Of a stretch of 64,000 nt of DNA, positions 34,512-42,979 are shown piece after piece. Below the pieces are notes generated by a model. It was not told the DNA's origin. It saw only the letters and a list, made by a program, of their open reading frames with translations, and ran no database searches. The position numbers and the translations under genes were made by a program. Origin of the DNA: Fibrobacteria bacterium (GTDB lineage Bacteria; Fibrobacterota; Fibrobacteria; UBA5070); contig JACKCV010000006.1 of the NCBI GenBank assembly GCA_020633825.1, forward strand, positions 1 through 64,000, given 5' to 3'. Position 1 is the first letter of the stretch. Each line of letters opens with the position of its first letter.

Positions 34512-34939
34512 GAGTCCGCGAACCTCTTGCGCATGGTGAGGATGTTCCGTCCGTTCTCGCGCCGATACCGTACCTCGTCCATGGTCCGGCGGATCAGCAG
34601 GATCCCCAGGCCCCCGATCGGCCGATCCTCCGGCGCGAGGCTCGTGTCCGGCATCTGCCTGGCCAGCGGATCGAAGGGGATGCCGGAATCCGTCAGGACG
34701 ATCTCGACTCCCGCCGAGGGGGGATCTCCGGAAGGGGCCCCCTCCACGGCGATGCGCAAGGAACCCTCCCCGTCCGGATAGGCGTAGCTGATCACGTTGA
34801 CGAATGCCTCCTCGCAGGCCAGGGCGAGCTTGGCCTGGAGACCGGCGGGAACACCCAGGGCTCCGCCGGACTCCTCGAGGAAGGACATCATGTCCGCCAG
34901 ATCCTCCAACCGGGCGGGGAAGTTCGCCTCCACGGCCAT
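34508..34939 (-). CDS. RsbW/SpoIIAB-like anti-sigma kinase
   Basis: A 143-residue GHKL-fold serine kinase of the anti-sigma-factor group. The N-box is LALACEEAFVNVISYAYPDG (Glu-...-Asn), the G1 box DSGIPFDPLA, and the G2 region GGLGILLIRRTMDEVRYR. In Bacillus the analogous kinase binds a sigma factor and phosphorylates its STAS antagonist. It overlaps the STAS gene by one base (TGATG) and the DJ-1 gene by four, so all are expressed together. No sigma-factor gene is in the window, so the partner may be elsewhere or may not be a sigma factor. Confidence 0.88.
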   Translation of the reverse strand: MAVEANFPARLEDLADMMSFLEESGGALGVPAGLQAKLALACEEAFVNVISYAYPDGEGSLRIAVEGAPSGDPPSAGVEIVLTDSGIPFDPLARQMPDTSLAPEDRPIGGLGILLIRRTMDEVRYRRENGRNILTMRKRFADS

Positions 34940-35256
34940 CAGGCCTCGAAGGTTTCCTGGATCTGCAGGAACCCTTCGAATCCGGTCATGTTCACCACGT
35001 CCACGACCTCCTGGGGAGGCTTGATGAGGAACACGGAAACGTCCGCGCCCATCTTCTGCTTGGCGAACACGATCACCCGGAGTCCCGCGGAGGAGATGAA
35101 GGTGAGCTTCTCCGCGAAGAAAACGACCTTGGAGACCCCCTGTCCTACCAGGGTCTTGAGGTGGTCTGCGAGCTTGGGGGCGGCCAGCGCGTCGAGCTTG
35201 CCTTCGAGGATGATCTTGACGACGCCGTTTTCGAAGGTGGCGATGAAGTCGGACAT
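34939..35256 (-). CDS. STAS-domain anti-sigma-factor antagonist
   Basis: A 105-residue STAS protein (SpoIIAA/RsbV type): GVVKIILEGKLDALAAPKLA and the phosphorylation loop VVFFAEKLTFISSAGLRVIV. Compared with the usual DSSG motif the loop reads SSAG, so the conserved Asp is replaced by Ser and the phosphorylatable Ser is most likely S56. In the family the unphosphorylated form releases the sigma factor from the kinase. AGGAGA lies before ATG 35256. It follows glgX by 41 bases and overlaps the kinase gene, its expected partner. Confidence 0.88.
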   Translation of the reverse strand: MSDFIATFENGVVKIILEGKLDALAAPKLADHLKTLVGQGVSKVVFFAEKLTFISSAGLRVIVFAKQKMGADVSVFLIKPPQEVVDVVNMTGFEGFLQIQETFEA

Positions 35257-35297
35257 GGGTTCTCCTGATTGATGGAAAGGGTGGATTGGCAGCGATT

Positions 35298-37412
35298 TCA
35301 GCGAGCGACGAGCACCATGATGGAACGATCCGCCACGAGGATCTCCCGGGCGTCCCCCAGGGGAGGCTCGGCGCCGGACTCCCAGACATCCTGTCCGGAA
35401 CCCATGGCGGTGTTGATGGCGACGTGCCATCGAGTCCCAGGGGGAGGGTCGGGAAGTTCGAATCCGTGCATCTCCCAATGCATGTTGATGGCGCAGTACA
35501 AGGTGTCGTCCTGGACGGATCCCCCCTTGGCGTGCTTCCCGCAGAGCATGAACGCCAAGGTCAGGGTATCGCTCCAGGATGCGTTCCAAGCCTTGGTTCC
35601 ATGCCAGGAGATGTCCGGAATTCCGCTCCCCACGTAGTCCCTGTGCTGGAAGTGTCCGGAGTTCCGCAGGACGGGGTGCGCCATGCGGAAGGCGACGCTC
35701 CCCTTGGCGAACCGATGGATCTCACCGTTTCGCTCGAGGTCGGTCCAGTCCAGCCACGAGATCGGGCTGTCCTGGCAGTAGCAGTTGTTGTTCCCCTGCT
35801 GGGTGTTTCCCATCTCGTCGCCCATGAGCACCATGGGGATCCCCTGGCTGACCATGAGCAGGGTCCAGGCGTTCTTGATCTGCCGCAGGCGCAGCGCGTT
35901 CACCCAGGGATCGGTGGAAGGCCCCTCCCATCCGCAGTTCCAGCTGGCGTTGTCGTTGGATCCGTCGTTGTTGTTCTCGCCGTTGGCCTCGTTGTGCTTG
36001 CCGTTGTACGAGACGAGATCCATCAGGCAGAATCCGTCATGGCAGGTGAGGAAGTTCACCGAGGAACTGGTTCCCTGGCCCTTGTGCGCGTAGAGGTCCG
36101 GGGACCCCATGATCCTCTGGATCGCCCCCCCCGCGGCCTTCGCCTCGCCCCGCAGGAAGTCCCGCATGTCGTCGCGGTACTTCCCGTTCCACTCCGCCCA
36201 CCTCCCCCAGGACGGGAAGGATCCCACCTGGTACAATCCCCCCGCGTCCCACGCCTCGGCGATCAACTTGCAGCGCGAGAGGATGGGATCGAAGGCGAGC
36301 GACTCCAGGAGGGGAGGGGCCGCCATGGGAGCGCCGTTCTGCGCGCGCCCCAGGATGGACGCCAGGTCGAACCGGAATCCGTCGATGTGGTATTCCGAAG
36401 CCCAGTAGCGCAGGCAATCCAGGATCATGCCCCGCACGACCGGATTGTTGCAGTTGAGGGTGTTTCCGCAACCGCTGAAGTTGTAGTACCAGCCATCGGG
36501 GGTGAGCATGTAGTAGGTCTTGTTGTCCAGACCTCGGTAGGAGATGTACGGCCCGCGATGATCCCCTTCGGCGGTGTGGTTGAACACCACGTCGAGGATC
36601 ACCTCGATGCCCTCCTGGTGGAGGTTCCGCACCAGCGTCTTGAGCTCGTCGACCTGCATGCTGTATCGTCCGCTGGCCGCCAATCCGGCCTTCGGCGCGA
36701 AGAAACCGACGTTGCTGTAGCCCCAGTAGTTCAACAGGCGCTCCCCGGTCGCCTCGGAGATCCGGGAATTCTCGAATTCGTCGTACTCGTGGATCGGCAT
36801 CAGTTCCACGCAGTTGACGCCGAGCTCCTTCAGGTGGGGGATCTTCTCCCGCATCCCCGCGAAGGTTCCCGGGTACTTCACGCCGGAGCTTTCGTGCCTG
36901 GTGAACCCGCGCACGTGCATCTCGTAGACGAGCAGATCCTCGGTGGGAAGCCGCAAGGGGCGATCCCCCTGCCAGTCGAAATCGTCGGGGACGATCCGCG
37001 CCCGATGGGGATACGGGTCGGACCAATCCGGATCCTCCCCCCAGACGTCCCGTCCTCCGATGGCCCGGGCGTAGGGATCCATGAGGATCTTCCCCTTGTC
37101 GAACCGGTGTCCATGCTCGGGATCCCAGGGGCCGTCCATGCGGTACCCGTATTCCAGCTCCTCCTCCTCGAGACCGAACACCACCATGGAGAACACGTCT
37201 CCGATGCGGAAATCCTCGGGGAAGGGAAGGATCGCGAACGGCTCGCGCTCGCGTTTTCGGAACAGGACGAGGTCGCAGCTGGTGGCCGCGCTGGAGAAGA
37301 TGGAGAAGTTCACGCCGCCGGGAACCAACGATGCGCCGAAGGGAAGCGGAGTCCCGGCCCGGACCGGGAACCCGCCGATTTCCCTCGTCGGGAAGATGTC
37401 GATGCGATCCAT
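35298..37412 (-). CDS. glgX: Glycogen debranching enzyme (GH13 isoamylase type)
   Basis: A 704-residue GH13 protein. The N-terminal beta-sandwich (TPLPFGASLVPGGVNFSIFS) is typical of GlgX/isoamylase. The barrel shows VYEMHVRGFT, ELMPIHEYDEFE, ILDVVFNHTAEGDHRGPYIS, the nucleophile region YHIDGFRFDLASILGR, the acid/base LIAEAWDAGGLYQ and the transition-state Asp in NFLTCHDGFCL. It removes branches from glycogen and so can feed short maltooligosaccharides to TreY/TreZ. It follows the AGE-like gene by five bases and leads into the STAS-kinase pair, so a storage-polymer enzyme and the regulators are one unit. Confidence 0.92.
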   Translation of the reverse strand: MDRIDIFPTREIGGFPVRAGTPLPFGASLVPGGVNFSIFSSAATSCDLVLFRKREREPFAILPFPEDFRIGDVFSMVVFGLEEEELEYGYRMDGPWDPEHGHRFDKGKILMDPYARAIGGRDVWGEDPDWSDPYPHRARIVPDDFDWQGDRPLRLPTEDLLVYEMHVRGFTRHESSGVKYPGTFAGMREKIPHLKELGVNCVELMPIHEYDEFENSRISEATGERLLNYWGYSNVGFFAPKAGLAASGRYSMQVDELKTLVRNLHQEGIEVILDVVFNHTAEGDHRGPYISYRGLDNKTYYMLTPDGWYYNFSGCGNTLNCNNPVVRGMILDCLRYWASEYHIDGFRFDLASILGRAQNGAPMAAPPLLESLAFDPILSRCKLIAEAWDAGGLYQVGSFPSWGRWAEWNGKYRDDMRDFLRGEAKAAGGAIQRIMGSPDLYAHKGQGTSSSVNFLTCHDGFCLMDLVSYNGKHNEANGENNNDGSNDNASWNCGWEGPSTDPWVNALRLRQIKNAWTLLMVSQGIPMVLMGDEMGNTQQGNNNCYCQDSPISWLDWTDLERNGEIHRFAKGSVAFRMAHPVLRNSGHFQHRDYVGSGIPDISWHGTKAWNASWSDTLTLAFMLCGKHAKGGSVQDDTLYCAINMHWEMHGFELPDPPPGTRWHVAINTAMGSGQDVWESGAEPPLGDAREILVADRSIMVLVAR

Positions 37413-37417
37413 GTCGT

Positions 37418-39232
37418 TCAACGGGGAACCAGGGTGACCTTGATCTTGGGCCGATGCGTCGTGACGGGGATCTTCACCGTCAGGGCCTCGGCATCGAAAT
37501 CGGCGTAGGGCTCGCCGTCGATCTCCACGGAACCGATGGTGACGCTCCCCTTGGGAAGCATGTCCGGAGCCACGCGCAGGATGTTGTCGGCGAAGCCGCC
37601 GGGATACGGCTTGAAGTACATCGCCATCGGCTGCTTGGTGTGCAGGAGGTTGATGTAGGTGGTCGACAGGTAGGCCAGTTCGATCGAATGGTATCCACTC
37701 ATCGAGTGGCTTCCCTTGAACCGCTCTGTCCCCAACAGATAGGGGATACCTGTGGATAGAACGTTGAAGTACACCGCGCCATCGCTGTAGTCGAGGAAGA
37801 AGGTGTTGTAGAACGCCGCGGATTCCCGCGCGTACTTCAGGTATTCCTCCTTGCCCAGGATCCCCCAGAGGATCTGGTAGGCGAGGATCCCCTGCTCCTG
37901 CTGCCACCAGGCCTTGCGATCGTGCCAGGCGAATCGGTGGAACTTCTCGCCCTGGGCGAGGGTGCGCTCCATCACGTCGTACCAGCCGCCTCGCTGGGCG
38001 TCGTAGCCGACCTGCGGCATGAGGGAGGCGATCTTCTCGGCCAGGGCCTTGTACTCCGGGCGCGGGCTCTGGCTGTGGATTCGCATCAGGTTCCATGCGA
38101 TCTTGAGGTTGTGGCCCACGACGGCCCGGTCCTGCTGCCATCCCCAGGTGCGATCCGGAGACCAATCTTCGTGGAAGCGTTCCTGGACGAAGGGGCTCCA
38201 GTCGTAGTCGGGGAAGTGGTCGACGATCTGCTTGGCGCAGAACTCGAGCATTTCCAGGTGCTCCTTCTCCCCGGTGGCCAGGAAGAGGTTGATCAGGAAC
38301 GCCGGTGCGTGGTCGCCGACGGAATTCCAGTTCTTCTTGGCGCGGTTGGGGCCGAGGCTCTCCGCCCGGGGATCGAGCATCACGGGATCGATGTGGGAGA
38401 AGTACCCTCCCTTGTCCCGATCGATGAAGAACTTCTCGAACAGGGCCAGGGTGAGATCGATGTCCTTCCGGATCTCCGGATTTCCCGTGATCCGGAAGGT
38501 CTGGGTGGGTCCGGCCAGGGCGTAGATCTGCTCGTAGGCGGGGATCGCGTCGTAGTCGTCCCCGAACTCGGAGGCGAAGACCTTGTGCTCGGAATCTCCC
38601 TGGACGTCGATCCCGTGGTACCAGTAGGCCACGTTCTCGTCCACGTCGAAGAACCGCATGTGGTCGTGCAGGTACTTCGTCCCCTTCTCGGCCGCCTCGA
38701 GGTACTTGTCCTCCCCGGTCATGAGGAAGGTGCTTGCGAAGCCGTACACCAGGCGACTGATCGTGTCGGTCTCCTGCCGCACCGTGCCGGACTGCTCGCC
38801 GGTGAGGCTGATCGTGGTGCGGTACTTCCTGTAGTCGATCGATTCGGGACCGCCGAACTGCGCCTTGATGAAGAAGTCGGCGATGCTCTTGGCCTGCTTG
38901 ATCCACCAATCGGGTTCCTCGAAACGGAATTTGTCAAGCTTCTTCCCGGGGAAGTCGAGCACCTGGACCTCGAATCTCTGGACGTCCCCGTCCGGGTAGA
39001 ACGTCCCGTAGCTGAAGACGAACTGTCCGGGGACCAGGAGGTCGGCGATGGTCCCGGTGCAATCGAGCCACGGCTCCTGCAGGTTGCGCATCAACCTGGC
39101 GTACACGTTCTTCGAGAGCTTGATCTCGAAATCCCTGCCATCGGAGGTTCGGACCGCGAACGAGCCGTCCTCCAGCTTGCGCGTGACGTATCCGGCGATG
39201 GTGTCCGAAAACTCGAAGGAAAGTCCTTGCAT
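37418..39232 (-). CDS. AGE-family (alpha/alpha)6-barrel protein with an N-terminal beta domain
   Basis: A 604-residue protein, much longer than the usual 380-420-residue epimerases. Residues 1-100 form a separate beta-rich domain (ETYVTRKLEDGSFAVRTSDG-like). Residues 110-530 resemble the AGE/cellobiose 2-epimerase barrel, with phrases such as RLVYGFASTFLMTGEDKYLE, NSVGDHAPAFLINLFLATGE, GWQQDRAVVGHNLKIAWNLM and FHRFAWHDRKAWWQQEQGIL holding His and Arg where catalytic residues of the fold lie. A C-terminal 70-residue beta tail follows. Whether it epimerises a sugar or hydrolyses one is open. AAGGAG lies before ATG 39232. It is the first gene of the ten-gene operon, directly before glgX. Confidence 0.65.
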   Translation of the reverse strand: MQGLSFEFSDTIAGYVTRKLEDGSFAVRTSDGRDFEIKLSKNVYARLMRNLQEPWLDCTGTIADLLVPGQFVFSYGTFYPDGDVQRFEVQVLDFPGKKLDKFRFEEPDWWIKQAKSIADFFIKAQFGGPESIDYRKYRTTISLTGEQSGTVRQETDTISRLVYGFASTFLMTGEDKYLEAAEKGTKYLHDHMRFFDVDENVAYWYHGIDVQGDSEHKVFASEFGDDYDAIPAYEQIYALAGPTQTFRITGNPEIRKDIDLTLALFEKFFIDRDKGGYFSHIDPVMLDPRAESLGPNRAKKNWNSVGDHAPAFLINLFLATGEKEHLEMLEFCAKQIVDHFPDYDWSPFVQERFHEDWSPDRTWGWQQDRAVVGHNLKIAWNLMRIHSQSPRPEYKALAEKIASLMPQVGYDAQRGGWYDVMERTLAQGEKFHRFAWHDRKAWWQQEQGILAYQILWGILGKEEYLKYARESAAFYNTFFLDYSDGAVYFNVLSTGIPYLLGTERFKGSHSMSGYHSIELAYLSTTYINLLHTKQPMAMYFKPYPGGFADNILRVAPDMLPKGSVTIGSVEIDGEPYADFDAEALTVKIPVTTHRPKIKVTLVPR

Positions 39233-39351
39233 GGAACCGCACTCCTTGGGGGGATTGAACAGGTGCTCCGAAGCTCCGACCTCGAGCCGAGGCTTCTTCG
39301 AATCAGGAGGTTGGCATACGCGAGGCGACCGGGACAACTGATAAAAACCAT

Positions 39352-39405
39352 AACCGATATCATGATTAAACCACCTCCTAATCACGATATCGCGATATCG
39401 CGATT
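39352..39405. promoter_or_regulatory. Tandem palindromic operator-like repeats in the divergent control region
   Basis: The 39233-39599 gap separates two large divergent units. It contains ACCGATATCATGATT (39352-39366) and then ATCACGATATCGCGATATCGCGATT (39381-39405) split as GATATCGC repeated twice with palindromic cores (ATCGCGAT). Such spaced palindromes are typical operators. Related motifs occur at 8489-8640 near nrdJ. The regulator is unknown. Confidence 0.5.
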
Positions 39406-39599
39406 CTCCTCGGAAATCGATTCCGACCCCGAGAATCCTCGTTGCCTTCGGGGAGGAAATCGGATAACATGCGGTATCCACGGCCGTGCACGTCTTCCGG
39501 ATCCGGAGCGCGCGAAGCCGCCCCCCCGCGATTGAAAGTCATTTTTTGTCGCCAACGAAGGACGGACGCGCATCCGCCCCATCGACGACGGGAGAACCA

Positions 39600-40607
39600 T
39601 TGCACCAGGACCGGAACATCGCCATCGCAGCCTACCTGGGAGGAAGCAGGGATCGACCGTCCGCCCTGACCGGTCGCAGGATCGTCGAGCGCATGATCGC
39701 GGAAGGCTTCCCCGTCCGGACGATCCTGGTCCACCCGGACGGCCCATCCGAAATCGCGACCGAACTCGGGATCGAATCGATCGTCCTTCCGCCCTTCCTC
39801 GGCCTTCCCCGCGCGGGCATCCTCCGCGCCCTGTCGACACCCGCCGGGGTGGAAGGCCTCGGCCTTGTGCGTCGGAAATTGACCGAATTGGGGGTCGACG
39901 CCGGCCTGGTCTTCTACGGCGCGTGGCTGCCGCCGGCGCTCTTCGAGATCCCGCCCTTGGGATTCCTCAACTTCCATCCGGCCTCCCTCCCCGAACTCCG
40001 GGGGTACGAATGCGATTCCTTCGCCATCCTCCAGGGAAGATCCAGCATCCACGGAACCGTCCACCGCGTCGTCGAGGAATTCGACGCGGGCGACATCCTC
40101 TCCAAGACCTCCGAAATCCCCCTGGATCGCTGGACCACCCCGAGGGAACTCCTCGACCAGGTCGACGCGCGGGCTCCCGAGGCCTTCGCGGAGGCCTTCC
40201 ATGCCCTGCGGTCCCTCCGTAGCCGCCCTCGATCCTCCCTCGCGGGCAACGGATTCATCGCCGACTCCTCCCGACTGCTCGCCCATTCCGCGATCGATCC
40301 CGCCCGGGACGACTCGGAAACGGTGTGGTCGAAGTTCCGGGTCTTCCACGGCCAGTCCACCGGAGTCCGGCTCCGCGCCCCCGATCCCAGCGGGCGGAAC
40401 CGTTTCGTGGAGGACTTGCGATTCCCGCAGAGCGCGTTCTCGTCGGACCGTGGCGACTGGTCTCCCCTGCGGCTCTCCTCGCCCCAGGCCCATCCTCTCG
40501 AAGCCATCCTCGGGGACACCGCTCCCGACCACCCCAGCTTCCGGGAAGGACCTCCCCCTTCGATCCTGGAACGGCGCGACCTCCTGCTGCGCAGGCCGGC
40601 GGCATGA
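39600..40607 (+). CDS. Formyltransferase-fold protein (methionyl-tRNA-formyltransferase-like)
   Basis: A 335-residue protein with the formyl-transferase fold. The triad Asn-His-Asp is seen as FLNFHPASLPELRGYECDSF (N124, H126) and EFDAGDILSK (D162). The length and divergent C-terminal half argue that it is not the housekeeping Fmt, and the sugar-formyltransferase role used for surface glycans is an alternative. TTG 39600 with GGGAGA before it is preferred; the longer open frame upstream (from 39486) is poor sequence. It heads the plus-strand operon and overlaps the transporter gene (ATGA). Confidence 0.7.
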   Translation: MHQDRNIAIAAYLGGSRDRPSALTGRRIVERMIAEGFPVRTILVHPDGPSEIATELGIESIVLPPFLGLPRAGILRALSTPAGVEGLGLVRRKLTELGVDAGLVFYGAWLPPALFEIPPLGFLNFHPASLPELRGYECDSFAILQGRSSIHGTVHRVVEEFDAGDILSKTSEIPLDRWTTPRELLDQVDARAPEAFAEAFHALRSLRSRPRSSLAGNGFIADSSRLLAHSAIDPARDDSETVWSKFRVFHGQSTGVRLRAPDPSGRNRFVEDLRFPQSAFSSDRGDWSPLRLSSPQAHPLEAILGDTAPDHPSFREGPPPSILERRDLLLRRPAA

Positions 40608-42979
40608 AGGCCGCGGCCATGCCGATCGCCGGACGCGTCGCCCTGTTCTGCGTCCTGGCTTTCCTCCTCCAGGCGGGATTCTCCCTGGGCTGGACGGCGA
40701 TGAACGCCCTGTTCCTCTCCACCGCCGGCTCCTCCGCCCTCGGACTGGTCTACCTCGCCACCCCCGTCGCGATGTCGTTGGCCGTCGGGGCTTCCACGTG
40801 GTTCCTCGACCGATGGGGGACGAGAGGTCAGCTTCTGTCTTCCATCGGAGGAAGCTTCCTGGTGGCCCTGGCGCTGTGGTCCATCTATTCCTCCGATCCG
40901 TCGAGCCAGCCTCTGGCGGTGCATGTGGCCGCCATGCTGGGCACGAACATCTGGCTGTTCCTCCTGTACTCCTCGTTCTGGAACTTCTCGGATGGATTCT
41001 TCGACACGCGCGAAGCGAGGACCGCCTATCCGTACTTGGGAGCCGGAATCTCGGGAGGATTCGCGGTGGGGAGTTTCGCGGCTTCCTGGCTGAGTCGACA
41101 TGTGGACGTCCACGAGATCTTCCTGGGATGGTCCTTGTTCCTCGTCTTCGCCCTCCCCCTGGCCTTGTGGATCCCTTCGCGCCTCCCCATGCTGGTCCAG
41201 GTCGCCGATCCCCGCGAGGAGGGAGGATTCCGGGTCCGCATGTTCCGCCTGTGGAAGACATTCCTCCAGTCCCCCTACGCCATCGCCCTCGCCGTGCTGT
41301 TCTTCCTGGTCATCGTCCTGGCCCTCTTCTCCGAGTACCTGTATCTCTCTCAATTCGAGAGGACCCTCCGACAGGTGGAGGAAGGGGGCATCGAAGCGCG
41401 CCTGGCGCACCTGAACGGAACTCTGGCGGCCGTCGCGAGCCTCCTCAACCTGGTGGCCAATCTGGTCGTGCTTCCGCGACTGGTCAATCGGCTGGGAATC
41501 CGCAACATCGCCTTCCTGCTCCCGCTCACCTACCTGGCCCTGTTCAGCCTGGTGAGCGTCGAGATGAACTTCCCGCTGGCCATCGCGCTGTTCATGGCCT
41601 ACCAGTTCCTGCAGACCTCCATCGACCAGGGCAACCAGAACCTCCTCCTGCGCGCCCTCCCCGAAAAGGTCGGGAAGGAATTGCGCACCGTCGTCGAAGG
41701 CGCGAGCGAACCCCTCGCCGTCGCCCTGGTGGGTCTTCTCATCCTCCCGGAGATGGAATGGATCCGCGCGGTCCTCCCCCTGGAACCGATGCTCGACACC
41801 GACATCGGGCTGTTGGGAGCCTTGTTCGCCGTCGGTGCGGTCGTGGCGGCGGTGGTGGTCCGCAAGGCCTACCGGGAAGCGCTCCGTCTCAATCTCGCGG
41901 GAAGGCCACCGGACGCGGAACGTCCGGGATCGGCGGAAATGTCGGGGACGAACCTTCCACGGATCGTCCCCCATCCGGAAACCATCCAACGCATCGAATG
42001 CCGTTGCCTCCGGGAAGGACCGTCCCGCGACCTGCTGGACGACATCGACTTCCCGTCGCTTTCCGGGGAAGAGATCCACCGGCTCCTCCTCCTGGCTCCG
42101 TGGTACGACACCGCCGTCCTCGCCCGCTGGGAGCACCTTTCCCGACGGACGTCCCTCGCGACGACTCCCGCCTTGAGCCGTGTGCTTCTGGATCCGACGA
42201 GCTCCGTCGGTTCGCGGCTCCTGGCGGCGAGATCCCTCAATCGGGTCGCACCGGTCCTCTTCGAAGACCTCCTGCCGCAACTCGAGCGCTCGTTGCTCCA
42301 AGGTCTCCTCGAAAGCTGGGGACTCGCCGCATCCCCGGGTGCCGACGGATGGCAGGGACTCCTGCTGCACACCCGCAGGCAAGCCGTCGCCGATCGACTC
42401 GACCTGCTTCTCGAACTCGTCGCCCTGTCGGGACGGATCCCGGAATTCCGTTCCGTGCGCCGACTGCTGCGATCCTTCTCCGCCTTCGATCGCGGCCATG
42501 CGTTGGATGTGATCGAACAGGGATTCCCCCGCAAGACCTTCCGACTGCTGGCCCCGTGCATCGAATGGCAATTCTCCGTCCCCGGGGCCATCGAAGGTCC
42601 TCCCCATCCCCGCGAGCCCACCGCGATCGACGCCTTCCTCCGCCTCCCCCGTTCCGCCGACCCCGTGGAAACCCTGGTCCGAATGGGTTCGCTGGCACTC
42701 CTGGATCGCCCCCTCGCCCTCCGCGAATCGGATTGGTATCTGGCCCACGAGCGACCGCTGCCTCTGCGCAGGATGGTGCACGACCTCCTCTTCGAGGACG
42801 GGCTCTCTCCGCTCGAAAACGTCGTTTTCCTCCTCTCCGATCCCGGGATCCATGCGATCGGATTGCGAAACGCGTTCCTCCTCTCCTCCCTTGCACACGA
42901 CCGTCCGGGATGGAAGGGCGTCGCCGACAGGAACGCATCCCTCGCACGGGCCCTCCTGGAAGCGGGGTGGAGGCCATGA
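40604..42979 (+). CDS. NTT/MFS-like membrane transporter with a helical C-terminal domain
   Basis: A 791-residue protein. Residues 1-430 have about 11-12 membrane helices. The order and loop features (AYPYLGAGISGGFAVGSFAA, QSPYAIALAVLFFLVIVLAL, QFLQTSIDQGNQNLLLRALP, VVEGASEPLAVALVGLL) are close to the ATP/ADP-translocase-like branch of the MFS. The remaining 360 residues are soluble and alpha-helical, with HEAT-like character. In related families a cyclic-nucleotide-binding domain follows the membrane part; here a separate small cNMP-like protein lies two genes down. Transport or signalling is undecided. It is coupled at both ends by ATGA. Confidence 0.65.
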   Translation: MKAAAMPIAGRVALFCVLAFLLQAGFSLGWTAMNALFLSTAGSSALGLVYLATPVAMSLAVGASTWFLDRWGTRGQLLSSIGGSFLVALALWSIYSSDPSSQPLAVHVAAMLGTNIWLFLLYSSFWNFSDGFFDTREARTAYPYLGAGISGGFAVGSFAASWLSRHVDVHEIFLGWSLFLVFALPLALWIPSRLPMLVQVADPREEGGFRVRMFRLWKTFLQSPYAIALAVLFFLVIVLALFSEYLYLSQFERTLRQVEEGGIEARLAHLNGTLAAVASLLNLVANLVVLPRLVNRLGIRNIAFLLPLTYLALFSLVSVEMNFPLAIALFMAYQFLQTSIDQGNQNLLLRALPEKVGKELRTVVEGASEPLAVALVGLLILPEMEWIRAVLPLEPMLDTDIGLLGALFAVGAVVAAVVVRKAYREALRLNLAGRPPDAERPGSAEMSGTNLPRIVPHPETIQRIECRCLREGPSRDLLDDIDFPSLSGEEIHRLLLLAPWYDTAVLARWEHLSRRTSLATTPALSRVLLDPTSSVGSRLLAARSLNRVAPVLFEDLLPQLERSLLQGLLESWGLAASPGADGWQGLLLHTRRQAVADRLDLLLELVALSGRIPEFRSVRRLLRSFSAFDRGHALDVIEQGFPRKTFRLLAPCIEWQFSVPGAIEGPPHPREPTAIDAFLRLPRSADPVETLVRMGSLALLDRPLALRESDWYLAHERPLPLRRMVHDLLFEDGLSPLENVVFLLSDPGIHAIGLRNAFLLSSLAHDRPGWKGVADRNASLARALLEAGWRP

